Positions 47,401 through 55,767 of a stretch of DNA of 64,000 nt are shown in pieces. The notes below the pieces were generated by a model. The model searched no databases and was not told the DNA's origin. It saw only the letters and a program-made list of their open reading frames with translations. The stretch is from Pseudarthrobacter phenanthrenivorans Sphe3 (GTDB lineage: Bacteria; Actinomycetota; Actinomycetes; Actinomycetales; Micrococcaceae), in assembly GCF_000189535.1 (NCBI RefSeq), contig NC_015145.1, positions 2,542,001 through 2,606,000 of the forward strand, given 5' to 3'. Position 1 is the first letter of the stretch; every line of letters starts with the position of its first letter. Both the position numbers and the translations under genes were made by a program.

Positions 47401-47537
47401 TCCAGCACGCTGGTTTTCCCTGCGCCCGTGGGGCCGTTGAGGAGGAAGAGCCCGTGCGCGCTGAGCCTGTCGAAGTCGATTTCCTCCGTGCCGGCAAAGG
47501 GACCGAACCCGGAGATGATAAGCCGGTGGATCCTCAT
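44466..47537 (-). CDS. sbcC: Nuclease SbcCD subunit C (SMC-like ATPase)
   Basis: A 1023-residue Rad50-like protein that works with SbcD to cut hairpins and DNA ends. It has an N-terminal ATPase half with Walker A GPTGAGKTSVLDAI (about 35-48), QGDFAAFLRSKA, a long Ala/Glu/Arg-rich coiled coil (about 180-830) interrupted by the zinc-hook CPVCGSHDHP, and a C-terminal half with LSGGESFMASLSLALGLAD and FVDEGFGSLD. The ATG overlaps the sbcD stop as ATGA. Confidence 0.95.
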   Translation of the reverse strand: MRIHRLIISGFGPFAGTEEIDFDRLSAHGLFLLNGPTGAGKTSVLDAICFALYGSVPGARQDGKRLRSDHAEPAQEPAVTCEFSAQGRRYEVTRSPAWDKPSARGKNGFTTQQAKTLLRERVDGTWTEKSARNDEAGAEILALLGMDREQFTRVVMLPQGDFAAFLRSKATDRLELLQKLFGTERFEAVELELSRQAQAAKEEVSVLAGQLELLAVRAEAEADPLELDGAGAPPVEDTAARLTWLENAVGLRRQELAGRAEEAEAGSNGCRNAVEAEAAREDRRRKLDSAEARKAAAEQAAPLLEGQLLRLSRHRKAEVLDAQLRALDSADAKVRSAANAAESAVTLLRLAAGEDAELSRLDLDFSADFAAAGTAQPVAGADAELGRLRSLLAVVEARLPDEDRLLALRKRHSVLAKKREELAAVLARDGSRTEELQAERTRISGGLQELEQRSAAVALRRKEAAAAQELLDVVKRYASAVSARNLVKVRHDESREQQLEAKRRWLDLREQRLANAAAELAAGLVQGEQCPVCGSHDHPDPAAGGHGGPALAQEEEDARLVHEAAEAAFNRVAAEWGNASQLVAVLAGQGGDTPEAAALDAAESAGRAAADAEAAEAELRLSRLRLDELAAALAAVQEARTGTEGELARTAASLEDVSEQAAALDVSLAELRGGHRSLPKRLRALEDAVAVLAKAVEAHGHLGRMQAQHAEAREELELALPAAGFSTAVEAREQLLDGAAAEALESGIRAAQDEEAKVAELFVSADILQALEEKTAGYEPDGERLGALREVAAAAAREARDADLAAGMAARCLASLQSIRAEYDELAGSAQQPAERARMLAGLADAAAGRGENAYRMSLNSYVLAARLEQVALAASERLVAMSDGRYLLQHTDARAARGAKSGLGLEVVDQWTGFRRDTSTLSGGESFMASLSLALGLADVVQQEAGGVEIETLFVDEGFGSLDEQSLEQVMDALEGLRDGGRVVGLVSHVAEMKQRIGAQLQVMKGRNGSTLRISDSLDAPA

Positions 47538-48709
47538 CGTGACGCCTCCTGAAGGCGAACGTTGTCAAGGGCGGCGGCGAGCGCCGCTTTCTCGGCTTCA
47601 TCAGGGATCCGGCCGCGCACATGGTCCAGGAAGCCGCAGCACACGGAAAGGTCGTCCGGCGCGGCCGCGAGCCTGCTGCTGTAGCTTGCAGCGGCAGCAG
47701 CGGTCCCGCCGGCGGGCTCGAACCCGAGGACCAGGGTGTCGGGGAACCGGGAACGGAGCCTCTCCATTGCCCTGGCCGGCCGCTGGTTGTCCGTGAGGGT
47801 GACCTGGCAGTACGCGGATTCCGCCCACTGGTGGTCGGCAGACTCAAGGAGCTCTGCCAGGGGCCCGCGGAGCACGGCCAGCTTCCGCGGCGCCTCCCAC
47901 AACACTTCCTGCACCGAGGTGACCCCCTCCACACCGACATCCACGAGCCAGCCGCCCTTCTGGTGGGCGGCTTCGGAGAAGGAATAGGCCAGGGGCGAGC
48001 CCGAATACCTTACCTGCGGCGAGAGCACCTGCCGCCCGTGCAGATGGCCCAGGGCCGTGTAGCCGAAGCCGTCAAAGAGGTCCAGCGGCACCGCACCCAC
48101 ACCGCCGATGCTGAGATCCCGTTCACTGTCCGAGCTGATGCCCCCGCTGGCAAAGGTGTGGGCCAGGACTACGGAGTGCACGGTCGAGGACGCCGACCGC
48201 CGCTCCAGGTCCGCCCGGATCATCCCGGTTGCGGCGCGTGTGACCTCGAAGTGGCTGGCGGTGTCCACGCCCAGCTGATCGGCGACGAGCCGCGGCTCAA
48301 GCCATGGGATGCCGTAAATGGCCAGCACAGCCCCGCTGGCACGGCCGTCAGCCAGCGGCAGCAGCAACGGCTCGGCCAGGTCCTGGACCCTGGTCCGAAG
48401 GTGGACTCCCCCGCGTTCCAGTAGCCGGGAGGCGAATCCAAGGCGGATGGCGGAATCATGGTTGCCGCTGGTGAGCACGACTTTAGCTCCGGCCGAGGTG
48501 ATGCGCACGAGTGCCTCATCCAGCAGGCGGACCACGTCCACGCCCGGGAGCGCACGGTCATAGACGTCCCCCGCTACGAGGACAACGTCAACGCCGTACC
48601 GGGTGACCGCGTCCACCAGCTGGGAGACAAAATTGCGCTGGGCCTCAAGCATGCCAACGCCGTGGAAGGACCGGCCCAAGTGCCAGTCCGAGGTGTGGAG
48701 TAACCGCAT
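47534..48709 (-). CDS. sbcD: Nuclease SbcCD subunit D (exonuclease)
   Basis: A 391-residue metallophosphoesterase, the Mre11 counterpart. Catalytic motifs are HTSDWHLG (about 5-12), VVLVAGDVYDRA, TSGNHDSAIRLG and YTALGHLHGRQ. It is the first gene of the sbcDC operon. A TAGCTT hexamer lies 6 bases before the ATG, which suggests a leaderless message. Confidence 0.95.
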   Translation of the reverse strand: MRLLHTSDWHLGRSFHGVGMLEAQRNFVSQLVDAVTRYGVDVVLVAGDVYDRALPGVDVVRLLDEALVRITSAGAKVVLTSGNHDSAIRLGFASRLLERGGVHLRTRVQDLAEPLLLPLADGRASGAVLAIYGIPWLEPRLVADQLGVDTASHFEVTRAATGMIRADLERRSASSTVHSVVLAHTFASGGISSDSERDLSIGGVGAVPLDLFDGFGYTALGHLHGRQVLSPQVRYSGSPLAYSFSEAAHQKGGWLVDVGVEGVTSVQEVLWEAPRKLAVLRGPLAELLESADHQWAESAYCQVTLTDNQRPARAMERLRSRFPDTLVLGFEPAGGTAAAAASYSSRLAAAPDDLSVCCGFLDHVRGRIPDEAEKAALAAALDNVRLQEASR

Positions 48710-48715
48710 GGTCCT

Positions 48716-48721
48716 AAGCTA
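48716..48721 (-). promoter_or_regulatory. sbcD -10 element, probably leaderless
   Basis: TAGCTT on the minus strand, 6 bases before the sbcD ATG. AGGA in between could also serve as a weak ribosome binding site. Confidence 0.35.
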
Positions 48722-48766
48722 TCGGCTCCCACTGACAGTCCCGGCCAACGGCGCAGCAGCCATGGC

Positions 48767-49741
48767 TCAACGCCCCTTGCCGTCAAAGAACTCCTGGGCT
48801 TCACTGGCCCTGGCTTCCTTCGGACCATCCGCCCCCGCTGCCGCGCGTTCGTCCCCGTCGGTGGCCTGTTCGGGTGAGTTGGCCTCCCCTTCGGTGGATT
48901 CCCCTGCCAGGCCGGGAACGTGCCGGCCGGCAGCGCCCGCACCGAAGCTCCGGAATACCAGTCCCGCAATAGCAGCACCCACCAGCGGGGCGGCCAGGAA
49001 GACCCAGAGCTGGGCAGCAGCCCAGCCGGAGCTGAACACGGCGGACGACAGGGCACGGGCAGGGTTGAACGGCAGGTTGCCCACGGACTGGCCAAGTTGC
49101 AGTAGGACGGCAAAGGTCAGGCCAACGGCCACTGCGGCCCCTGCCCGGCTGCCGCTGTCCGGGGCGTTTCCCGCGCCGCTGTACACGTGATTCCCGGCAC
49201 CGGAGGCGGCATCGCTGCGGGCTGAGCCGAGGAAGACTGCCACGATGATGGCTGCTCCGAGCATTTCCAGCAGCAGCACCGCCGCGAGCGGTGCCTGGAT
49301 GATGGAGTGCTCGGCGAAACCAGCCGTCACGGTGTCGAAAGCCGTCCGGCTGTCGGCGATGCCGGGCAGGGTCCGCAGGATGCCGAACAGTGCAAGGGCG
49401 CCCGCCAGTCCCCCGGCGAACTGGGCGGCGATGTAAGCGGCAGCAGCGCCTGCACGGATTCTCCCTGCCAGAAGGTGACCCACCGTAATGGCAGGGTTGA
49501 AGTGGCCCCCCGAGACGTGCGCGAAGGCCAGCATCGCCGCCGTCACTGCCAGGCCGGCCGCAAGGGCTGCAGGCAACGGGCTGGAATCCGGGATGGTGAA
49601 CAGCGGCACGCCCAAGCCGGCCACCACGATGATCAGGGTGCCGAAGGCCTCGGCACCCAGCCGGGGCAGGAGGCCTGGGCGGTGGGGTTCAGCGGCGTGG
49701 CCAGGCAGAGTGTCGACATGGTCAGGGGCGTGGGTGCTCAT
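48767..49741 (-). CDS. MIP-family aquaporin/glycerol channel
   Basis: A 324-residue six-helix channel for water or small neutral solutes. The two NPA boxes are FNPAITVG and FNPARALS. Between the fourth and fifth helices is an unusual Gly/Ala/Ser loop of about 25 residues, and an acidic tail of about 60 residues follows the last helix. The ATG at 49741 has AAAGGGTCCCACC upstream. No glycerol kinase gene is nearby. Confidence 0.92.
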   Translation of the reverse strand: MSTHAPDHVDTLPGHAAEPHRPGLLPRLGAEAFGTLIIVVAGLGVPLFTIPDSSPLPAALAAGLAVTAAMLAFAHVSGGHFNPAITVGHLLAGRIRAGAAAAYIAAQFAGGLAGALALFGILRTLPGIADSRTAFDTVTAGFAEHSIIQAPLAAVLLLEMLGAAIIVAVFLGSARSDAASGAGNHVYSGAGNAPDSGSRAGAAVAVGLTFAVLLQLGQSVGNLPFNPARALSSAVFSSGWAAAQLWVFLAAPLVGAAIAGLVFRSFGAGAAGRHVPGLAGESTEGEANSPEQATDGDERAAAGADGPKEARASEAQEFFDGKGR

Positions 49742-49893
49742 GGTGGGACCCTTTGAGGTAGGCAGGAGATGGCGGTGCGGCCGCCGGGCAACCCAGCCAT
49801 TATTCCAGCCGCTGCTGGACGTTTGCTGAGGCGGTAGCCAGCGGCGGGAGGCAGCAGGGCTGCGGCCCGTCCGGCGGTCCCCTGGAGCCGCGG

Positions 49894-49899
49894 TAAATT
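49894..49899 (+). promoter_or_regulatory. -10 element of the ADP-ribosylglycohydrolase gene
   Basis: TAAATT, then 6 bases, then the ATG at 49906: a leaderless layout. Confidence 0.4.
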
Positions 49900-49905
49900 T
49901 ACAGC

Positions 49906-51012
49906 ATGAGCCCCGAACGAGTTCCGTCCGTGCCCGCCCTGACGTCCCGCATCCACGGCTGCCTGCTGGGCGGCGCCCTGGGTGATTCCGTGGGCCACGC
50001 CGTCGCCGGGGATTCCCTGGAAGAGCTCAGGAGCCGTATTGGCGCGGACGGCCTTACGGACTTTGGTGCACTGGCAAAAACCGGTTTCTCCGACGAGACC
50101 CAGCTGACCCTGTACACCGTGGACGGCCTGGTGGAAGCCCTGGAGTGGGCGAATTCCGGCGTGGGCGCGGACGTGAATGCCTGCCTGTGGCTTGCATACC
50201 TCCGGTGGCTGGCGACGCAAGGCGAAGACGCCGGACCGTCGGCGCCGGCACCCCAGCCGCGGTGGATTGACGGACAGGCCGTGCTCCACCAGCGCCGGCA
50301 CCCCGAGCGCGATTCCGTGTCGGGGCTGGCCACAGGCGAAATGGGAACGTCCGTCCGTCCCGTGAATCCCGGGTCGAAGGGCAACGGCACCGTGGTGCGC
50401 TCTGCCCCGTTCGGGCTGATCCCCCACATCACTGCGGAGGCTGTCTACAAGCTGAGTTCGGACGCCGCCTCCCTGACCCACGGACATCCGGCGGCCCGCC
50501 AGAGTGCCGGGGTCTTCAGCCTGCTGGTCCACAGGCTGGTGTCCGGTGAAGGGCTCCTGGAAGCGGCGGCGGCCGTAACGGCCCACTCCCGCACGCTGAA
50601 CGAGGTGGCCCCGGAACTGCCTGAGCGCCTTGAGGCTGCGCTCCAGCTTGCGGGCAAGGGGGTCGTCGCTCCTGACGAACTCACCGCCACGCTGGGTGCC
50701 GGCCGCCCCGCCGAAGAAGCCCTCGCCGTCGCGCTCTACGCGGTACTCGCCACGATTCCGGACACTGCCACGGGCGGTACGGACGACGACGACGCGGACG
50801 GGCTGCCCGTCCGGCACTTCAGGGAGGCGGTTGCTGTGGCGGTGCGCCATGGCGGCGCCAGCGATGCCACCGGCTCGCTCGCCGGGAACATTCTGGGCGC
50901 CTTCTACGGCGAGGCCTGCCTGCCGGCAGAGGGGCTTGAATCGCTTGAAGGGATCGACACCGTGCGCGGCATGGCGGCCATGCTGGTGAAGGTTACGACC
51001 GGCGAAGGCTGA
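49906..51012 (+). CDS. ADP-ribosylglycohydrolase-family protein
   Basis: A 368-residue protein of the DraG/ARH family, which removes ADP-ribose from proteins or other acceptors using Mg. The N-terminal motif is GCLLGGALGDSVG, followed by FSDETQLTLYT, and the C-terminal motif is GGASDATGSLAGNILGA, which matches the family metal-site region. The target is not known. Its end overlaps the convergent DUF4395 gene by 20 bases. Confidence 0.88.
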   Translation: MSPERVPSVPALTSRIHGCLLGGALGDSVGHAVAGDSLEELRSRIGADGLTDFGALAKTGFSDETQLTLYTVDGLVEALEWANSGVGADVNACLWLAYLRWLATQGEDAGPSAPAPQPRWIDGQAVLHQRRHPERDSVSGLATGEMGTSVRPVNPGSKGNGTVVRSAPFGLIPHITAEAVYKLSSDAASLTHGHPAARQSAGVFSLLVHRLVSGEGLLEAAAAVTAHSRTLNEVAPELPERLEAALQLAGKGVVAPDELTATLGAGRPAEEALAVALYAVLATIPDTATGGTDDDDADGLPVRHFREAVAVAVRHGGASDATGSLAGNILGAFYGEACLPAEGLESLEGIDTVRGMAAMLVKVTTGEG

Positions 51013-51472
51013 TGTTGTTGCAGGCCTCGCACACATCCTCCGGGATGAGTCCGCGGCGCTGCAGGAACCCGAAGACCACGCAGCCCAGGCAGAAGCCAGC
51101 GAAGGCTTCCAACGACGCGGCCACGATCAGGATGCCCAGCACCGCCCAGGCGGCGGGGACGGCGTCGGCCGCGTACAGCAGCAATGCGGTGGTGGAGACA
51201 GCGGCCCCCAGGCCCTGGGCAAAGCGCTTGGGCGGTCCGGGAACCAGCTTCACCTTGCCCAGCCTCGGCGTGATGACCTTCACGGACAGGAGCGCCAGCG
51301 GAGAAACCCTTGGCCCGAAGAGCACGCGCAGCCAGAAACCGATAGCAAGGGCCAGCAGGCCCCACCCGGAGCCGCTGGCCGCCGTCACGAGGGCGAGCAG
51401 GACCACCAGCCCAGCCGTGACGCGCGCAGCGTACTCATTGACGGGATTCGGGAAGGCGAACAGGGAACTCAT
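50993..51472 (-). CDS. DUF4395 membrane protein
   Basis: A 159-residue protein with about four helices, arranged as two pairs. The first part has FPNPVNEYAARVTAG and FGPRVSPL; the second has FAGFCLGC, the DUF4395 motif with two Cys, and C-terminal CEAC. In other genomes DUF4395 proteins are often near thioredoxin-like or sulfur genes, but none is here. TAGCCT lies 6 bases before the ATG. Confidence 0.85.
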   Translation of the reverse strand: MSSLFAFPNPVNEYAARVTAGLVVLLALVTAASGSGWGLLALAIGFWLRVLFGPRVSPLALLSVKVITPRLGKVKLVPGPPKRFAQGLGAAVSTTALLLYAADAVPAAWAVLGILIVAASLEAFAGFCLGCVVFGFLQRRGLIPEDVCEACNNISLRRS

Positions 51473-51478
51473 GAGCCA

Positions 51479-51484
51479 AGGCTA
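51479..51484 (-). promoter_or_regulatory. -10 element of the DUF4395 gene
   Basis: TAGCCT on the minus strand, 6 bases before the ATG at 51472; leaderless layout. Confidence 0.4.
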
Positions 51485-51554
51485 GGAGCGGAGTGCGGCG
51501 CGGCAAAGGTTTGTTGCGCCGGATGACCGCGTTCCGGTTGGACGTGCGCTGCCC

Positions 51555-52565
51555 TCAGGCGATTGCTGCGGCTGCGTAACCGGCCACCATCTGCAGGAAC
51601 TCGCCTTCGGACAGTACTTCGATGGCCTGCCCGCGCTCATGGAGTTCCAGGACGCGCCGCGCCTTGCCGGTCAGCCTGCCGGAGCGGAGATCGGACGCCA
51701 CAAAACCATCACCCACCACCAGGACCGTTGTGCGTCCGGTCACCCGGCTCTCCGGCCGGGCACCGACGTCGGCTGAACGCTTTTTCGCTTCCGGCCGCCC
51801 CATGGCCAGCTGGCCGGTGAAGACGACGGTCTGCCCGTACAAGGGATGGCCCGGCTCTGCGTCAGGGTTGGGAAGGGGGTTGGCGCCTTCCTCCGGCCAG
51901 CCCGGCTGGAAGGCCCTGGCCGGAGCCGCGGTGCCGCCGGCCATGGTGGACAGCGCTGCGAGGCTGGGTTTGGACAGGACGCCGCTGGCAGGATCGAAGG
52001 CATGCTGCCGCGGGACCGCGAGGCCCAGGGACAGATAGAGTTCGGCGATGCTGTTGGCCCGGTTCCGCCTGGCGATGTCGATCAGGATCCCTGCACAGGC
52101 CCGGGCGTCCTCGGCGGCGTCGTGATGGTTGACCAGCGGAACACCGGCTTCCTCGGCCGCGAACGGAAGCGAGTTGGAGACCAGGGAATAGCACCTGCGG
52201 GACAGCATCACGGTGCAGACGTAGTCGTAGGCGGGCCCGGGCAGCCCCGAGACTTCCAGTCCCGAACGGATCACGCCCAAGTCGAAGGCGGCATTGTGCG
52301 CGGCGAGGATGTCATCGCCGATAAACGCGCCGATCTCCGGAAAGAGCTCCCCGAAACGCGGCTTTCCGGCCACGTGCTCAGGACGGATGCCGTGGATCCG
52401 GACATTGTGGTAGTCGAAGTGGTCGTGGTTCAGTGGGGGCTGCATCAGCCAGGAGGCTTCCTCCGCGATCCGTCCGCCCCGGACCTTCGTCAGGCCAACC
52501 GCACAGGGCGAGCCCCGGAAGCCGTTCGCAGTCTCAAAGTCGATCGCCGTAAAGTCCAAACCCAC
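51555..52565 (-). CDS. DnaQ-like exonuclease with C-terminal BRCT domain
   Basis: A 336-residue protein. The N-terminal DEDDh exonuclease domain (about 1-170) has DFETAN (Exo I), HNAAFDLGV (Exo II) and HHDAAEDARA (Exo III). The C-terminal BRCT domain (about 240-330) has LYGQTVVFTGQL and LVVGDG. This exonuclease-BRCT fusion is common in actinobacteria and is probably a repair or editing nuclease. The GTG at 52565 lies 6 bases after TAAGGT. Confidence 0.9.
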   Translation of the reverse strand: MGLDFTAIDFETANGFRGSPCAVGLTKVRGGRIAEEASWLMQPPLNHDHFDYHNVRIHGIRPEHVAGKPRFGELFPEIGAFIGDDILAAHNAAFDLGVIRSGLEVSGLPGPAYDYVCTVMLSRRCYSLVSNSLPFAAEEAGVPLVNHHDAAEDARACAGILIDIARRNRANSIAELYLSLGLAVPRQHAFDPASGVLSKPSLAALSTMAGGTAAPARAFQPGWPEEGANPLPNPDAEPGHPLYGQTVVFTGQLAMGRPEAKKRSADVGARPESRVTGRTTVLVVGDGFVASDLRSGRLTGKARRVLELHERGQAIEVLSEGEFLQMVAGYAAAAIA

Positions 52566-52571
52566 GGCCCC

Positions 52572-52577
52572 ACCTTA
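52572..52577 (-). promoter_or_regulatory. -10 element of the exonuclease gene
   Basis: TAAGGT on the minus strand, 6 bases before the GTG at 52565; leaderless layout. It faces the dedA -10. Confidence 0.4.
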
Positions 52578-52605
52578 CCGCCGGAAGCCGGCCAAACCCG
52601 TCAAG

Positions 52606-52611
52606 TACCCT
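52606..52611 (+). promoter_or_regulatory. -10 element of the DedA gene
   Basis: TACCCT, then 6 bases (TGAGGG, which could also be read as a ribosome binding site for later starts), then GTG 52618. Confidence 0.35.
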
Positions 52612-52617
52612 TGAGGG

Positions 52618-53409
52618 GTGAACTTTCCTGTGATGAACGACCTCGCTGTGTCCATGTTGGGCGGTGCAGGACCGGTCCAGCCGCAGCTGGCCTCCTTCCT
52701 GCCCGACTGGCTGAACCCCCAGATCTTCCTGGCCGATCCTGCCCTGGCACCCTGGGTGGTCCTGCTCGTCTGCGGCATCGTCTTCGCGGAAACCGGCCTG
52801 CTGGTGGGCTTTTTCCTGCCGGGTGATTCCATGCTGTTCACCGCGGGACTGCTGGTGGCCACGGACACCATCAAGTTCAACGTGTGGCTGTTCGCACTGC
52901 TCATCATCATCTCAGCGATCGTAGGCAACCAGACGGGCTACCTGATCGGGTCCAAAGCAGGTCCGGCCATCTTCAACAAGCCCAACTCCCGCCTCTTTAA
53001 GCGGGAGAACGTGGAGAACGCGCATGCTTTCTTTGAGAAGCATGGCGGCAAGGCGCTGATCCTGGCCCGTTTCGTCCCCATCATCAGGACCTTCGTTCCG
53101 GTCATCGTGGGCGTGGCGCAGATGAGCAAGAAGAAGTTCTTCCTCTACAACGTCATCGGCGCAGTCCTCTGGGGCGGCGGCGTCACCCTGCTGGGCTACC
53201 TGCTGGGCGACCGCATCCCGTGGGTCCGCGACAACCTGGACATCATCTTCATCGCCATCGTCCTGGTGTCGGTGCTCCCCATCGGCGTTGAAGTCCTGCG
53301 CGGCCTCTCCGCCAAGCGCCAGGCGAAGGCGTACGGCACGGATCCCGTGGACGAGTTCATCGAGGAACACGCCCCCGAGGACGAGCAGAAGACGCCCCGC
53401 CTACCCTAG
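52618..53409 (+). CDS. DedA-family membrane protein
   Basis: A 263-residue membrane protein of the DedA/VTT family; some relatives flip undecaprenyl phosphate or other lipids. Family features are GLLVGFFLPGDSMLFTAGLL, an acidic residue in the FAETG segment, the conserved arginines in FVPIIRTFVP and a Gly-rich loop VLWGGGVTLLGYLLG. The starts GTG 52618, GTG 52630 and ATG 52633 are all possible; the first fits a leaderless layout. It ends with an acidic tail. Confidence 0.92.
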   Translation: MNFPVMNDLAVSMLGGAGPVQPQLASFLPDWLNPQIFLADPALAPWVVLLVCGIVFAETGLLVGFFLPGDSMLFTAGLLVATDTIKFNVWLFALLIIISAIVGNQTGYLIGSKAGPAIFNKPNSRLFKRENVENAHAFFEKHGGKALILARFVPIIRTFVPVIVGVAQMSKKKFFLYNVIGAVLWGGGVTLLGYLLGDRIPWVRDNLDIIFIAIVLVSVLPIGVEVLRGLSAKRQAKAYGTDPVDEFIEEHAPEDEQKTPRLP

Positions 53410-53417
53410 GCCACACA

Positions 53418-53459
53418 AAAAAGGCGCGCTTCCCGGGAAAACGGGAAGCGCGCCTTTTT
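53418..53459. terminator. Bidirectional terminator between dedA and rdgB
   Basis: An 18-bp stem, AAAAAGGCGCGCTTCCCG with CGGGAAGCGCGCCTTTTT, encloses GGAAAA. T runs occur on both strands, so it stops both converging transcripts. Confidence 0.95.
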
Positions 53460-53485
53460 GGTGCCTGTTGCAGTGCTCGGCAGGA

Positions 53486-54145
53486 TTACTGGACGGATTC
53501 CTCCAGGGCCTCCACGATCGCCGGCAGCAGCGCGCGGAAGGCCTTGCCCCGGTGGCTGATGGCATTCTTTTCCTCGGCTGACAGCTCTGCGCAGCTCCGG
53601 TCCTCCCCCGCGGGCTGCAGCACGGGGTCGTAGCCGAAGCCGCCCTCCCCCCGCGGCTCGCGGAGCAGAGTGCCCTCCAGCTGGCCGTACTCCACCACTT
53701 CACGCCCCGGCCGGCCGTCCGCGGCGGGCACCGCCAGGGCCGCGGCGCAGACGAACGCCGCGCCACGGTGGACGTCCGGCACATCGGAGAGCTGGCTGAG
53801 CAGGAGGCGGAGGTTGGCCGCGTCATCGCCGTGGCTGCCCGCCCAGCGGGCCGAGAATATTCCGGGCGCCCCGCCCATGACATCCACCGAGAGGCCGGAG
53901 TCGTCGGCGATGGCCACCAGGCCGGTGGCGTCGGCAACGGCGCGCGCCTTCAGCAGTGAGTTCTCGGCGAACGTAACGCCTGTTTCGACGACGTCCGGTG
54001 CACCTGCCGCCGCCGCATCCACCACCTGCGTGTCGACGTCGAGCCCTGGCACCTGCCCGCGCAACAGTTCGCGGAGCTCCCTGAGCTTGCCCTTGTTATG
54101 CGTCGCGAGGACCAGCCGCGGCGACGCGCCGCCGGCACCGCTCAC
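53486..54145 (-). CDS. rdgB: XTP/dITP diphosphatase (RdgB/HAM1)
   Basis: Removes non-canonical purine nucleotides. It has 219 residues, with [14 protein letters not shown] near the start, [17 protein letters not shown] and [10 protein letters not shown], and SHRGKAF near the end, all family motifs. GTG 54145 overlaps the rph stop (GTGA). The longer open frame to 54814 lies over rph and is not coding. Confidence 0.96.
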   Translation of the reverse strand: MSGAGGASPRLVLATHNKGKLRELRELLRGQVPGLDVDTQVVDAAAAGAPDVVETGVTFAENSLLKARAVADATGLVAIADDSGLSVDVMGGAPGIFSARWAGSHGDDAANLRLLLSQLSDVPDVHRGAAFVCAAALAVPAADGRPGREVVEYGQLEGTLLREPRGEGGFGYDPVLQPAGEDRSCAELSAEEKNAISHRGKAFRALLPAIVEALEESVQ

Positions 54146-54900
54146 AGCGTGTCGGCCAGGGTTTCGCGCTGGATGGCGGCGAGCTGGGACGTACCCAGCA
54201 GTGCCAGGTCCAGGAGCTGGTCCAGTTCCGCCCGGTCGAAGGGAGCACCCTCGGCTGTGCCCTGTACCTCCACGAACTTGCCGGATCCTGTGACAACCAC
54301 GTTCATATCCGTCTCGGCACGGACATCCTCGACGTAGGGCAGGTCCAGCATGGGAACACCGTCGATGATGCCCACGGAGACGGCGGCAATCGTGTCGATG
54401 ATGGGCTGGGCATTCTTGCCGATCAGCTGGTTGTCGCGGGCAAACCGGATGGAGTCCGCCAGGGCAACGTAAGCACCGGTGATCGCCGCGGTCCGGGTGC
54501 CGCCGTCCGCCTGGAGGACGTCGCAGTCCAGGACGATCGTGTTCTCGCCCAGCGCCTTGGTGTCGATGATCGAGCGGAGGGAACGGCCGATCAGCCGTGA
54601 GATTTCGTGCGTGCGGCCGCCGATCTTGCCCTTGACGGACTCGCGGTCGGAGCGGGTGTTGGTGGCGCGCGGGAGCATGGCGTACTCGGCGGTGACCCAG
54701 CCGCGGCCCTCCCCCTTGAGCCAGCGCGGGACACCCGCCGTGAGGGAAGCGGTGCACAGGACCCGGGTGTTGCCGAACTCGATCAGGGCGGATCCCTCGG
54801 CCTGGTTGGACCATCCACGGGTGATGCTGATGGGCCGGAGCTGGTCGGGGGCGCGGCCGTCGGCGCGCACGATGGGCACTGCAGTTGCTTCAGAAGTCAT
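54142..54900 (-). CDS. rph: Ribonuclease PH
   Basis: A phosphorolytic 3'-5' exoribonuclease that trims tRNA 3' ends. It has 252 residues with [31 protein letters not shown] and [15 protein letters not shown], the phosphate-binding and catalytic segments. The ATG at 54900 has AAAGG close upstream and TAAGCT 6 bases before it. It overlaps rdgB by 4 bases, a pairing common in bacteria. Confidence 0.97.
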   Translation of the reverse strand: MTSEATAVPIVRADGRAPDQLRPISITRGWSNQAEGSALIEFGNTRVLCTASLTAGVPRWLKGEGRGWVTAEYAMLPRATNTRSDRESVKGKIGGRTHEISRLIGRSLRSIIDTKALGENTIVLDCDVLQADGGTRTAAITGAYVALADSIRFARDNQLIGKNAQPIIDTIAAVSVGIIDGVPMLDLPYVEDVRAETDMNVVVTGSGKFVEVQGTAEGAPFDRAELDQLLDLALLGTSQLAAIQRETLADTL

Positions 54901-54906
54901 GCCTTT

Positions 54907-54912
54907 AGCTTA
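54907..54912 (-). promoter_or_regulatory. rph -10 element, possibly leaderless
   Basis: TAAGCT on the minus strand, 6 bases before the ATG. The MBL gene ends 70 bases upstream, so rph-rdgB may have their own promoter. Confidence 0.3.
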
Positions 54913-54969
54913 TCCACTGCAGGTACTGCCGGAGCCGCGGCCGCATCCGGGGCCGAATAGCCGCCCGTC

Positions 54970-55767
54970 CTAGATGGTGTAGTGCACTCCGGCCACGGCC
55001 ACGGCAACATCGCCGCCGAATGCCGGCCGGGCCTCCGCCATCACCGTCGTCGGCGACGTCCACACCGGAATGTGCGTCAGCAGGAGCCTGCGCGCCCCAG
55101 CAGCCGCTGCGGCCTCCCCCGCCCGTTTGCCGGTCAGGTGGACGTCCTTGATGCCGTCGTCGCGCCCTTCCTCGAACGCCGCCTCGCACAGGAACAGGTC
55201 CGCGTCCTTGGCGGCTTCCTCGAGGCCCGCACAGGAATCGGTGTCGCCCGAGTAGGTCAGGGTGCGGGCGATCGTGTTGCCGTCCTTGTCCGGCTCCACC
55301 ACCTCCACCCGGAGGGCATACGCCTCCTCGATCGGATGGTTTACGCCAAAGGGCGTTACGGTGAACGGACCTACGGTCACCGGTTCACGCTCGGTCCAGT
55401 TGGTGAAGTCGAATTCCTCGTGCATGCCAGAGTCCAGCGGAAGCCCGTACGCGGTGGCCATGCGGTCAGCGGTGGCCGCCGGCCCCCAGACGGGAATCCG
55501 GCCGCGGCCCCAGCCGCCGGGCTTCCAGCGGATGGCGACGTGGAGGCCGCACAGGTCCATGCAGTGGTCCGGGTGCAGGTGGGTGAGGAAGATCGCATCG
55601 ATGTCCTCAAGGTCGGTGTACCGCTGGATGGCACCGAGCGCGCCGCTGCCCAGGTCCATGACCACCTTCCAGGTACGCTCGCCGTCGTTCGCGGTCAGGA
55701 GGTAGCACGACGCCGGGGATCCGGGCCCGGGAAAGGATCCGGTACAGCCTACGATGGTGAGCTTCAC
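54970..55767 (-). CDS. MBL-fold metallo-hydrolase
   Basis: A 265-residue beta-lactamase-fold hydrolase of the RNase Z-like group. The metal motif is HLHPDH (H63, H65, D67, H68), with further ligands in [17 protein letters not shown] and LTHIPVW. Relatives process tRNA ends or cyclic phosphodiesters. It overlaps the murI stop as ATGA and is next to rph, so an RNA-processing role is possible but not shown. Confidence 0.92.
   Translation of the reverse strand: MKLTIVGCTGSFPGPGSPASCYLLTANDGERTWKVVMDLGSGALGAIQRYTDLEDIDAIFLTHLHPDHCMDLCGLHVAIRWKPGGWGRGRIPVWGPAATADRMATAYGLPLDSGMHEEFDFTNWTEREPVTVGPFTVTPFGVNHPIEEAYALRVEVVEPDKDGNTIARTLTYSGDTDSCAGLEEAAKDADLFLCEAAFEEGRDDGIKDVHLTGKRAGEAAAAAGARRLLLTHIPVWTSPTTVMAEARPAFGGDVAVAVAGVHYTI

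Noticed and set aside
46114..47796. 560-codon plus-strand open frame antisense to sbcC
   Set aside because: Almost only Ala, Ser and Arg, as expected opposite an Ala/Glu/Arg-rich coiled coil.
54146..54814. N-terminal extension of the rdgB frame
   Set aside because: It lies on rph in another frame. GTG 54145 overlaps the rph stop and gives the normal RdgB length.
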